Under the pieces are notes generated by a model. It was not told the DNA's origin. It made no database searches and saw only the letters and a list, made by a program, of their open reading frames with translations. From positions 307,547 through 371,546 of the forward strand of contig NZ_JAAGOB010000005.1 of the NCBI RefSeq assembly GCF_010550695.1: 64,000 bases of DNA, in the 5' to 3' direction. Every line of letters begins with the position of its first letter. Within the stretch, counting starts at the first letter, position 1. Below are positions 1 through 7,724 of this stretch, in pieces. Origin of the DNA: Phytoactinopolyspora alkaliphila (GTDB lineage Bacteria; Actinomycetota; Actinomycetes; Jiangellales; Jiangellaceae). A program made the translations under genes and the position numbers.

Positions 1-316
1 GGATCACGGGCGGCAGGCCGCCGGTGGTGCCGGAAGCGGAGAACTGCTCGGTCGCCTCGCCCAGCGACGAGCACGTGACGAGCACCGCCTCAGCGCCCTG
101 GTCGCGCAGGTGGCCGACGTGAGAGTGCAGGCGATGCGCGACCGCGGGTGTCACGCCGTCGGACATCGCGGTCTGCAGGAGCCACGGATCGGTGACGTGG
201 ATGGGTTCGACCACCGCGCCGGTGTGTGCGGCCACCTCGACCACGAGGTCGTGGAAGACCGCTCCGAGGGCGGGGACGGTGTGCACCAGCCCGAGCCGGG
301 ACGTGTGTGCCATCAT
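1..316 (-). CDS. Aspartate/glutamate racemase-family protein (partial, 3' end outside window)
   Basis: The first 105 codons are in the window; the rest lies beyond base 1. The start begins MMAHTSRLGLVHTVPALG, and a VLVTCSSLGE stretch near residue 83 looks like the first catalytic cysteine of the Asp/Glu/hydantoin racemase and maleate isomerase superfamily. These enzymes epimerise or isomerise small acids using two cysteines; the second is not visible here. The start codon overlaps the stop of the upstream aldolase gene in an ATGA arrangement at 313-316, so the two are probably translationally coupled and may act in one sugar or sugar-acid pathway. The substrate cannot be told from sequence. 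Confidence 0.7.
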   Translation of the reverse strand, partial: MMAHTSRLGLVHTVPALGAVFHDLVVEVAAHTGAVVEPIHVTDPWLLQTAMSDGVTPAVAHRLHSHVGHLRDQGAEAVLVTCSSLGEATEQFSASGTTGGLPPVI

Positions 317-1233
317 GCCTCCCACCACGGCCTGGCGTGCTCGTCGACCACCTCTGCCAGGCGTCGTAACCGGGGCAGCGAGACGCGCTCCAGCTCCTCC
401 AGCGGCCGGCCCACGACGTCGCTCCACAGGGCTCGGCCGGCTAAGAAGCCAGAGGCACCTGCCCGGCACGCCGCCGTGACGGCCTGGGGGAAGCGGTCCA
501 GCTGAACACCCTGGGACAGGACCACCCAGGGTCCCGTGATGGCCTCGTCGAGTGCCCGGCACTCGTCCTCCAGCTGTTCGGGGTCTCCCTCACCAGCACT
601 CGGAACCTGGGCCTTGTACAGGCTGGGCCGCAGCGTCGACAGCTCGGCCGCGGCCTCGCGGATCGCGGCGTTGAGATCCCATCCGTGCTCGGCCTCGGCG
701 GGGGTGGCGCGCACGACAGGCTCGAGGACGCTGAGCACGCCATGGTCATGTGCCACCTGGATAAACTCTTGTGCCAGGCGTACGCGCTGCTCACGTAGGC
801 TGTCCCGCCGCCAGATGACGAGAAGTTTGAGTGCCGCGACACCATCGAGCATGCCGGGTGCGGCCAGCGCGTCGTGATCGAGGTGTGTCTCCTCGACTGG
901 CCCCCCCACCTCTTGAGTGAGGGCGTCCACGGCGAGAATCAGGCCACACGAGTCGGGCAGGACGCGTTCGGTGCGGACAGTGTCGAAGCCCAGCTCGCGG
1001 TCGATGAGGAATCCGGATGCCAGCGGGCCGAGGGCTCGCGCGACGGCCAGCTTGAACTCCACGAGCTCGCTCGTCGACGGGCGGGCGCCCGTCACGCCCT
1101 CGAACATCGTCCGCAGACTCTCCCGCTGATCCATCGCCACCATGGCGAGGCCACCGTCGGGCCGGGCGAGCCTGTCCAGGGAGGGCTCGCGCGTGCGCTG
1201 ACGTGATGGCGCGGTGATCGGCACGTCGTTCAT
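313..1233 (-). CDS. Class I aldolase of the DeoC/LacD family, YihT-like
   Basis: This 306-residue protein is probably a Schiff-base TIM-barrel aldolase that splits a ketose phosphate. It resembles sulfofructose-phosphate aldolase YihT and tagatose-bisphosphate aldolase LacD. Visible motifs are AMVAMDQRESLRTMF (Asp35-Gln36-Arg37), ALKLLVIWR (Lys136), SLYKAQVP with the likely Schiff-base Lys207, VVLSQGV (Ser240) and GASGFLAGRA (Arg267), which in YihT contacts the substrate anion. The start at 1233 is chosen because AAGGAG lies just upstream. An open frame continues 100 codons further up, but that part is not protein-like. It is divergent from a transketolase and coupled to a racemase-family gene. 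Whether the substrate carries a sulfonate or a phosphate is inference. Confidence 0.8.
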   Translation of the reverse strand: MNDVPITAPSRQRTREPSLDRLARPDGGLAMVAMDQRESLRTMFEGVTGARPSTSELVEFKLAVARALGPLASGFLIDRELGFDTVRTERVLPDSCGLILAVDALTQEVGGPVEETHLDHDALAAPGMLDGVAALKLLVIWRRDSLREQRVRLAQEFIQVAHDHGVLSVLEPVVRATPAEAEHGWDLNAAIREAAAELSTLRPSLYKAQVPSAGEGDPEQLEDECRALDEAITGPWVVLSQGVQLDRFPQAVTAACRAGASGFLAGRALWSDVVGRPLEELERVSLPRLRRLAEVVDEHARPWWEA

Positions 1234-1290
1234 CGGGCTCCTTGAAGGTCGCTGGCTCTGGCGCCGGCTGAACGGCTTGCCGCTCAACCG

Positions 1291-1310
1291 ATGTGACAAC
1301 GATCCCACAT
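1291..1310. promoter_or_regulatory. Candidate LacI-type operator between divergent aldolase and transketolase genes
   Basis: The imperfect palindrome ATGTGACAACGATCCCACAT has matching ATGTG/CACAT ends and a central CG, the usual architecture of LacI-family operators. It sits in the divergent promoter region, so it could control one or both genes. No LacI gene is in the window. Confidence 0.35.
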
Positions 1311-1415
1311 TACTCGACGTCCGCCCTCGGTACCCGGCACAGGGCGCGGACAGCCGTGAGATTAGGCCCGCCCAGTCCCGCCTGAACGGCGCGCCTACGG
1401 GTAAGGGCTGTAGCT

Positions 1416-3275
1416 GTGACTGAAGAAGAGATGAGCGACCTCGCGGAACTTGCGCAGCAGCTCCGCGTCGACGCCGTTCGATGTTCCGAAGTCGCGGGGT
1501 CCGGGCATCCGACCTCCTCGTTGTCGGCGGCACATCTCATGGCGGTGTTGTTCGCGCGCCACCTGCGCTACGACTTCGATCACCCGGGCGAGCCGGGGAA
1601 CGATCGGCTGATCTTCTCCAAGGGGCATGCCTCGCCGCTGCTCTATGCCCTGTACAAGGCCGCGGGAGCGATCAGCGACGACGAGCTGGTCACCTACCGG
1701 GCCTTGGGCAGCCGGCTGGAGGGGCATCCCACGCCGAGATTGCCCTGGGTCGATGTCGCCACCGGCGCGCTCGGCCTGGGCCTGCCGATGGGCGTCGGCC
1801 TGGCCCTTACCGGCAAGATGCTGGACCGGCTTCCGTACCGTACCTGGGTACTCTGCGGCGACAGCGAACTGGCCGAGGGCTCCAACTGGGAGGCCTTCGA
1901 ACATGCCGGGCACGAGCGGCTGGACAAGCTCGTCGCCATCATCGACGTCAACCGGCTCGGCCAGCGCGGACCCACCCGGCTGGAATGGCGGACCGACGAG
2001 TACGCCGCGCGCATCGGCGCCTTCGGCTGGGACACCATCGAGATCGATGGACACGACCTGAGCCAGATCGACGAGGCTCTGCGGGCGGCGGGCAGCAAAG
2101 GTAGGCCCACGGCGATTCTGGCGCGAACCATCAAGGGCGGTGGTGTCGAGGCGGTGGCGGACAAGGAGGGCAAACACGGTAAGCCGGTGAGCGACGCGCG
2201 GGCGGCGATCGTCGAGCTCGGCGGCGCTCGCAACATCGGCGTCCGGGTGGCGAAGCCGACCTACACCGCGCCGCCACACCGTTTCGGTCACGCCGTGCCG
2301 TACGAGCCGCCGAGGTATGAGAAGGGCGACGATGTCGCGACCCGGGACGCGTTCGGGGCGGCACTCGCCGCGCTCGGGCATGCCCGTCCAGATGTGGTGG
2401 GCTTGGACGCGGAGGTGGCCGACTCCACCCGGATGCAGCTGTTCGCCGACGAGCATCCGGACCGGTTCTTCCAGTTCTACATTGCCGAGCAGCAGATGCT
2501 GGCTGCGGCCATCGGCATGCAGGCCCGTGGCTGGATTCCGTACGCCGCCACCTTCGCCGCATTCTTGACCAGGGGATACGACATCATCCGGATGGCCGCC
2601 ATCGGCCGTGCCGACCTGCGGCTCGTGGGTTCGCATGCCGGTGTCGCGATCGGTGAGGACGGCCCGTCCCAGATGGGGTTGGAGGATATCGCGGCCTTCC
2701 GGGCAGTGCATTCCAGCACCGTGCTACACCCCTGCGACGCGAACCAGACCGCTGCCCTGGTGGCCGAGATGGGCGACCGCTCCGGCATCTCCTACCTGCG
2801 TACCTGCCGCGGCGTGAACCCGGTGATCTACGGACCGGACGAGGAGTTCGTCATCGGGGGCAGCCGGATACTGCGGTCCTCCAGCAACGACGCGGTCAGC
2901 TTGATCGGTGCGGGGGTCACCGTCCACGAGGCCTTGCGCGCGGCGGACGACCTGGAACGGGAAGGCGTCCGGGCCCGTGTGATCGATCTGTACTCCCTGA
3001 AGCCGGTGGATGCCTTCACCGTGCGGGCCGCCGCCCGCGAGACAGGATGCCTGATCACCATCGAGGATCACTGGCCGGAGGGCGGCCTCGGGGACGCCGT
3101 GTTCGACGTGTTCGCCGGTGGCACGCCGCCACCGGCGCTGATCAAACTGGCGGTCCGCGACCTTCCCGGCTCGGCCGAGCCCGAGGAGCAGCTCAGCACC
3201 GCCGGCATCGACAGTGCCGCCATCGCCGGCACGGTGCGTTCCTATCTAGCCGAGCGAGCCGTTACAAGAGACTGA
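1416..3275 (+). CDS. tkt: Transketolase
   Basis: This is a single-chain transketolase of 619 residues, somewhat shorter than the usual 650-700. It transfers two-carbon ketol units between sugar phosphates using thiamine diphosphate. The N-terminal TPP domain shows GSGHPTSSLSAAHLMAV, SKGHASPLLY and the GDSELAEGSNWE...N cofactor motif. The central pyrimidine-binding domain contains FYIAEQQMLAAAIGMQ with the catalytic glutamate, and a C-terminal transketolase domain follows. A GTG start at 1416 is used; an ATG at 1431 five codons later is possible. It is divergent from the YihT-like aldolase, so a role in that sugar pathway rather than the housekeeping pentose phosphate pathway is possible. The helical gene 12 bp downstream is probably cotranscribed. 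Confidence 0.9.
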   Translation: MTEEEMSDLAELAQQLRVDAVRCSEVAGSGHPTSSLSAAHLMAVLFARHLRYDFDHPGEPGNDRLIFSKGHASPLLYALYKAAGAISDDELVTYRALGSRLEGHPTPRLPWVDVATGALGLGLPMGVGLALTGKMLDRLPYRTWVLCGDSELAEGSNWEAFEHAGHERLDKLVAIIDVNRLGQRGPTRLEWRTDEYAARIGAFGWDTIEIDGHDLSQIDEALRAAGSKGRPTAILARTIKGGGVEAVADKEGKHGKPVSDARAAIVELGGARNIGVRVAKPTYTAPPHRFGHAVPYEPPRYEKGDDVATRDAFGAALAALGHARPDVVGLDAEVADSTRMQLFADEHPDRFFQFYIAEQQMLAAAIGMQARGWIPYAATFAAFLTRGYDIIRMAAIGRADLRLVGSHAGVAIGEDGPSQMGLEDIAAFRAVHSSTVLHPCDANQTAALVAEMGDRSGISYLRTCRGVNPVIYGPDEEFVIGGSRILRSSSNDAVSLIGAGVTVHEALRAADDLEREGVRARVIDLYSLKPVDAFTVRAAARETGCLITIEDHWPEGGLGDAVFDVFAGGTPPPALIKLAVRDLPGSAEPEEQLSTAGIDSAAIAGTVRSYLAERAVTRD

Positions 3276-3287
3276 TCGGAGCATCCC

Positions 3288-3824
3288 ATGGGAGACGAAA
3301 CCGCGGCTGCCCAACAGAACCGTGCGACAGCGGACACCGAGTTGCTGGGCATCTACCTCAACGACCACCTTGCCGGGGCGACGGCCGGCGTGCGCCTGGC
3401 CTATCGGATCGCCAGGTCACACCAGGGACCAGGCGATGGCCAGACCCTGCTCCGGCTGGCCGACGACATCTCCGACGATCGCGCGCAGTTGTTGTCGATC
3501 ATGAACGCCCTTGGCATCTCGGTCAGCCGGTACAAGGCTCAGCTGGCGGCCGCTCTGGAATGGGTTGGCAGAGTCAAGCTCAACGGCTCGTTGCTGACCC
3601 GCTCTCCGCTGAGTTCGCTCGATGAGATCGAGGCGCTGCGGCTCGGTGTGGAAGGCAAAAGGGCCCTCTGGCGGAGCCTGCGTGAAGTGGCCAAGGTCGA
3701 CGACCGCTTGGACGCGGACCACCTGACCGAACTGGAGGAGCGGGCGCGTGCGCAGATCGACACGCTGGAGCGGCTGCGGCTAGAGACGGCTGCCGCCGTG
3801 CTCGCCACGCGTTCCCCCAAATGA
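3288..3824 (+). CDS. Conserved helical protein of unknown function
   Basis: This 178-residue protein is not assigned to a named family. The sequence is almost entirely amphipathic helix, beginning TELLGIYLNDHLAGATAGVR and rich in Glu, Arg and Leu, which suggests a soluble helical bundle of ferritin-like shape. No metal-binding Glu/His set is obvious, so enzymatic activity is not claimed. It lies 12 bp after the transketolase with GGAG upstream of ATG, so it is probably in the same operon. The stop codon lies inside the left arm of the 88-bp palindrome that follows. Confidence 0.65.
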   Translation: MGDETAAAQQNRATADTELLGIYLNDHLAGATAGVRLAYRIARSHQGPGDGQTLLRLADDISDDRAQLLSIMNALGISVSRYKAQLAAALEWVGRVKLNGSLLTRSPLSSLDEIEALRLGVEGKRALWRSLREVAKVDDRLDADHLTELEERARAQIDTLERLRLETAAAVLATRSPK

Positions 3825-3906
3825 TCATGTAAACCATGTTTTCCCGTGCTTCACCATGCCTGCAGGCATGGTGAAGCACGGGAAAACATGGTTTACATGA
3901 TCATTT
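3819..3906. terminator. 88-bp perfect palindrome between convergent genes (likely bidirectional terminator)
   Basis: Two 44-base arms are exact reverse complements with no spacer; the centre is CCTGCAGG and the ends are AAATGATCATG/CATGATCATTT. It spans the gap between two convergent genes and overlaps the stop codons of both. RNA read from either side would fold into the same 43-44 bp hairpin. A near-identical element lies at 52205-52302. Termination is inferred from position and structure. A dispersed palindromic repeat (REP or MITE-like) is the alternative. Confidence 0.8.
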
Positions 3907-5929
3907 AGACGTGGTCCCGGGGGATTACCAGGCGCCAGTTGTGGGCCGCCACACGGTACTCGCCCTCGTATGCGTCGAGCGCGGCGTGCAGGTGAAAGTT
4001 CTCTGGCGTGGACGTGAGCGTCGTTCTGGTGACTGTCCGGACTTCCCAGTCGCCGCGGGAGAAGCCCATGGTCCACACCACTTCTCCGCGGACCGTCTGG
4101 AAGTCGTTGTCCACCCAGCTGTAGGTCTCCTCCGCCCGGCGGCTGACCAGCAGGTCGATGTCTTCGAAGCGGACTGTGCCGAGATCTTTGATGACCTCGA
4201 GCTTCGAGTGGTAGTCGATCAGGTCGCGGGTGACGGTCCACTGGTGCTCGCCCGGTCGCAGCGTCTGAGTCTCGATGGCCGGCGCGCCTTCAGGGGGATC
4301 GAACGGTGTCGTGGAGACGTCGTCGGGCCGCTCCGACGGCCGTACCGGGAGTGTCAGGTCGCAGCCGGCCGGGTAGAGCGTGAGCTGTACCGGCACCGGT
4401 GGCGGCCAGGCCAGCGGCCAATACGAGCTGGAGACCGCGACGCGGATGCGGTGGCCGGGCGGAAACGCGTGAGCCATGCCGTTGAGCAGCACCGGAACCC
4501 GATACGTCTGCCCCGGCTCCAACGGCTGCGGTATGTCGTGCCCGTCGCGGTGGGTGAGATTCAGCAGACCATAGCTGACCCTGGTGGCGCGTCCGTCAGG
4601 AGCCACGTCGGACAGCCGCACGGCCACTTGGGCAACCGGCTGATCCACGCTGAACTCGAGATGGACTACCGGCGCGCCCAAGACCTCCCAGCGTTCGTCC
4701 AGGAGATCGCTGTCGAAGACGATCGCTCCGCCGTCCTCTTCGCGCTGGTCGTACGGAAGATCCGGGGGTGCGTTGTAGGAGCACCACTTGCCGGCGAACT
4801 GCCCGACGGACAGGGGAGACTCGATGGTGAGCGGCTGCGGATCGGCGATCTCGCCGGGAGGTATCAGGCGATAGCGGCTGAACGCGCGTTCCACCAGGTC
4901 GATCTTCGGGGACGGCCATTCCCACTCGCCCACCCACCGGCCGGGCCTCTCCTCGTAGGCTGTGGACGGCGGGACGCTTTCCTGCATCCAGATCCGCAGG
5001 GCCGGTTCGTCCATGACGCCGTTGTCGGCGCCCTTGAGCCAGTGATCCCACCACCGGACGCACTCTTGCAGGAATCCGATGGCCGGCCCGGGCTGCCCGG
5101 TGTGCGGATACTTGTGCGACCACGGCCCGATCAGGCCCTTGCGGGGTGCGCTCAGGTTCTCAAGCATGCGCAGGACCGCGTTCGAATAGCCGTCGGCCCA
5201 TCCGCTGACGGCATACACCGGGCACTGGACGGCGTCATAGTCCTCGCAGACGGAGCCGTGCTGCCAGAAGCCGTCGCGGCGCTGGTGCCGAAGCCAGTCC
5301 TCCAGCCACAACCCGCTGCCGTCAAGACGCTGGTGCCACATGTCTCGCCACTCGTCGCCGACGACGGCGGGGTCGGGCGGGCATGACGTGTAGGCGAACA
5401 TCGTCGACGCCCACGAGAGGTTGTCGCTGAGAAGACAACCGCCCATGTAGTGGACGTCGTCGGCGTAGCGGTCGTCGGTGGAGCAGACCGTGACGATGGC
5501 GTCGAGTTGCGGTGGCTGCCGCGCCGCCACTTGCAACGCGTTGAACCCTCCCCATGAGATCCCCATCATGCCCAGATGGCCATCGCACCACGGCTGTTCG
5601 GCGGCCCAGGCCAGGATCTCTTCCGCGTCCTGGAGCTCGCTCTCCAGATACTCGCCGGTAAGCACTCCCTCGGAGTCGCCGCTACCGCGAAGGTCCACCC
5701 GGATGCTGGCATAGCCATGACCGGCGAAGTAGCGGTGATTCACGGAGTCCCGGTGGGCGGTGAGATCACGCTGGCGGTAGGGAATGAACTCCAGGATCGC
5801 CGGTACCGGCTCCTCGTCGGACCCGACCGGCCGCCAGATCCGTCCGGCGAGATGGACTCCGTCGCGCATCGGAATCCGGACGTCCGGGTCTTCGCGCACC
5901 TCTTCAGGGAGGGAATCGACAGTTCGCAC
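3905..5929 (-). CDS. CocE/NonD-family alpha/beta hydrolase (X-Pro dipeptidyl-peptidase-like)
   Basis: This 674-residue serine hydrolase combines an S15-type alpha/beta-hydrolase domain with a C-terminal jelly-roll domain. The family includes cocaine esterase and X-Pro dipeptidyl peptidases. Visible parts are IPMRDGVHLAGRIWRP at the N-terminus, VDLRGSGDSEG, and the nucleophile elbow GISWGG with Ser125. The C-terminal third (VGAPVVHLEFSVD-type and PGHRIRVAVSSS-type strands) matches the PepX_C fold. A GTG start is preceded by AGGAGGAG. No signal peptide is seen, so it is probably cytoplasmic. It lies 26 bp after the ATP-grasp gene, and the two form a probable operon. Substrate unknown. Confidence 0.85.
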   Translation of the reverse strand: MRTVDSLPEEVREDPDVRIPMRDGVHLAGRIWRPVGSDEEPVPAILEFIPYRQRDLTAHRDSVNHRYFAGHGYASIRVDLRGSGDSEGVLTGEYLESELQDAEEILAWAAEQPWCDGHLGMMGISWGGFNALQVAARQPPQLDAIVTVCSTDDRYADDVHYMGGCLLSDNLSWASTMFAYTSCPPDPAVVGDEWRDMWHQRLDGSGLWLEDWLRHQRRDGFWQHGSVCEDYDAVQCPVYAVSGWADGYSNAVLRMLENLSAPRKGLIGPWSHKYPHTGQPGPAIGFLQECVRWWDHWLKGADNGVMDEPALRIWMQESVPPSTAYEERPGRWVGEWEWPSPKIDLVERAFSRYRLIPPGEIADPQPLTIESPLSVGQFAGKWCSYNAPPDLPYDQREEDGGAIVFDSDLLDERWEVLGAPVVHLEFSVDQPVAQVAVRLSDVAPDGRATRVSYGLLNLTHRDGHDIPQPLEPGQTYRVPVLLNGMAHAFPPGHRIRVAVSSSYWPLAWPPPVPVQLTLYPAGCDLTLPVRPSERPDDVSTTPFDPPEGAPAIETQTLRPGEHQWTVTRDLIDYHSKLEVIKDLGTVRFEDIDLLVSRRAEETYSWVDNDFQTVRGEVVWTMGFSRGDWEVRTVTRTTLTSTPENFHLHAALDAYEGEYRVAAHNWRLVIPRDHV

Positions 5930-5955
5930 GCACTCCTCCTGTGCTCGTCATCTGA

Positions 5956-7221
5956 TCACGGCTCGATGTCGAAGGGCAGGGCCGCGACGCAGCGCTCGTA
6001 CTTGTCGCTCAGCTCGTCGTCGTTATCGCCTCCGACGATGATCTCGGCGAGCTCGAAGCTGTAACTGTCCTGATGGGTGAGTTCGGAGAGCCGACAGCCC
6101 TCTTTCGCGACGATGTTCACCGTGGCTCCGGGGACTTCGCGGCCCAGGTCGGTGATCGCATCCTCGGTCGGGACGCGGCGCACCATGCCGTCGTCGAAAC
6201 GGCGCAGGAACCACTTGGCCGCTACCTTGTGCTCGCCTTCGCTCTTGGGCAGGACCGACGGGTGGCCGAGTGCCACGTTGAGCTCGACAAGGTGATTGGG
6301 CCATCCGTCCACCATCTGGAACAGGCGGGCGTGGGACTGCGAGTGCCGCGGGTTGATCTCGACGAGGTTGATCGCGTCGGTGTCCGGATCCCAGAAGTAC
6401 TCGATATTGAACGTGACGTTGTCCAGTTCGATCTGTTCGATCACCCGGGTGCTGATGTCCGCGAGCCGGTCGCACACCCGCTCGGGCAGCGATGCCGGGT
6501 ACTGATAGCGCAGGAAGCTCGAGGTGCCGGAGTAGTTGATCGACTCGACGACGCCGTACACGTGGACCGATCCCTGGGCGGCGTAGCCCTCCACGGTGAC
6601 CTGCGTGCCGGAGACATCCTCCTCCACCAGGCAGGCTCGCGCACTCGTGGCGATACCGGGCGGGGCGTCGACATGGTCGAGCACGGCTTGAAACGGCGCG
6701 CCCATCCAATCGATGTTCTCGCGGATCTTGCGAACCGCCGTGGTGAGCTCTGCGTCGTCGCGCACCTTGTAGGCGAACGCCGAGCTGACCGACTTGATCG
6801 GCTTGATCCAGAACGGATAGTCCCAGCCGGGCGGTGGCGCGGTCACCTCGTGCGGGTCGACGATGTCGAAGCGTGGCAGCTCGTCGATGACCTGCTGCTG
6901 CTCCAGCCTGCTCCAGTACTTGTGCTCGCATTTCACCACCGACTCCAGATCGGGTCCGGTGGTACCGAACCGATGGCAGAGCAGGGGGACGAGGGAACTA
7001 ACGGGGAAGTCCCAGTACCCGATGATCGCGTCGATCGTCCCGTCGAACTCGTAGAGCTGACGCTCGGCGGAAGCGAGCAGTTTCATCAGTTGAATGTCGT
7101 CCGTGAGAAGCTCGTCCGGCGCCAGAAGCTGGTGAAACCGGTACTGGTCGGCATCGGGGAGGGAGTGCAGAGTAGCGGCGTTGAGGTCATCGAGACCCAG
7201 GACGAACACGTTCTTGGGCAT
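5956..7221 (-). CDS. ATP-grasp domain carboxylate-amine ligase-like protein
   Basis: This 421-residue protein has an ATP-grasp fold, in which ATP activates a carboxylate as acyl phosphate for amide bond formation. YPFWIKPIKSVSSAFAYKV supplies the ATP-binding lysine region, CLVEEDVSGTQVTVEGY is the typical central strand pair, and VEINPRHSQSH holds the metal-binding Glu and Asn. It is not a recognisable carbamoyl-phosphate, biotin or D-Ala ligase, so the substrate is open. The start has AAGGAG seven bases upstream. The downstream neighbour is a CocE/NonD hydrolase, so a ligase is paired with a potential peptidase, amidase or esterase. Confidence 0.8.
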   Translation of the reverse strand: MPKNVFVLGLDDLNAATLHSLPDADQYRFHQLLAPDELLTDDIQLMKLLASAERQLYEFDGTIDAIIGYWDFPVSSLVPLLCHRFGTTGPDLESVVKCEHKYWSRLEQQQVIDELPRFDIVDPHEVTAPPPGWDYPFWIKPIKSVSSAFAYKVRDDAELTTAVRKIRENIDWMGAPFQAVLDHVDAPPGIATSARACLVEEDVSGTQVTVEGYAAQGSVHVYGVVESINYSGTSSFLRYQYPASLPERVCDRLADISTRVIEQIELDNVTFNIEYFWDPDTDAINLVEINPRHSQSHARLFQMVDGWPNHLVELNVALGHPSVLPKSEGEHKVAAKWFLRRFDDGMVRRVPTEDAITDLGREVPGATVNIVAKEGCRLSELTHQDSYSFELAEIIVGGDNDDELSDKYERCVAALPFDIEP

Positions 7222-7360
7222 TCCGCGCTCCTTCGGTCTGGTTTGTCCGCTCTGTACCCGAATCCGGGACGTGTAGCGCAGGAACGACGAGCCGCGGGGA
7301 CTCGGCGGCTCCTGCTGGGCGCTGGCGACATGGTCGGACCATGTCGTTCAAGGAGAGCGG

Positions 7361-7609
7361 TCAGGCCGTATGTGAGGCGTTGTCAGCCACGCCTTCCACG
7401 CCGGAGATCCGGGCGCAGTGGGCGCAGCAGTAGACCATTCCGCGCGCCTCGATGCCGTGGCCGATGACCCGGCAGGCACAGTGCGCGCATTGCGGAGCGC
7501 AGCGGTGGATGGCGCACTCGAAGCTGTCGAACGTGTACTCCCGGCCGTCTGACGCTCGCAGACTGAATGCACGGTCGTAATCGTTGCCGCACACATCACA
7601 AACACTCAT
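7361..7609 (-). CDS. Small Cys-rich putative zinc-binding protein
   Basis: This 82-residue protein carries ten cysteines and four histidines. It opens with CDVCGNDYD (Cys4, Cys7) and continues with FECAIHRC, CAHCACRVIGHGIE and YCCAHCARISG, which look like two treble-clef or zinc-ribbon knuckles. Similar short proteins are common in actinomycetes and are sometimes compared with metallothioneins. A metal store or redox-buffer role is inference. It sits alone between two transcription units with no strong Shine-Dalgarno sequence. Confidence 0.75.
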   Translation of the reverse strand: MSVCDVCGNDYDRAFSLRASDGREYTFDSFECAIHRCAPQCAHCACRVIGHGIEARGMVYCCAHCARISGVEGVADNASHTA

Positions 7610-7724
7610 GGTGGAACCCCAAAGAAAGCTCGTCGTTCGTTCTTGTCATGGATTACCCAGCGACGTCCGAGGTACTCGGGGGTACAGGCCGTTTGCGCGT
7701 GCTGCGGCCGGGTAGCGCGAGGAC

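Noticed and set aside
3819-3906. Insertion-sequence end or att site
   Set aside because: No transposase or integrase lies near either copy, and no target-site duplication is visible around the palindromes.
3911-5386. 491-codon plus-strand frame opposite the CocE hydrolase
   Set aside because: The composition (Arg, Gly, Asp, Val without helical or strand pattern) is typical of antisense frames in GC-rich DNA; the minus-strand hydrolase motifs are clear.
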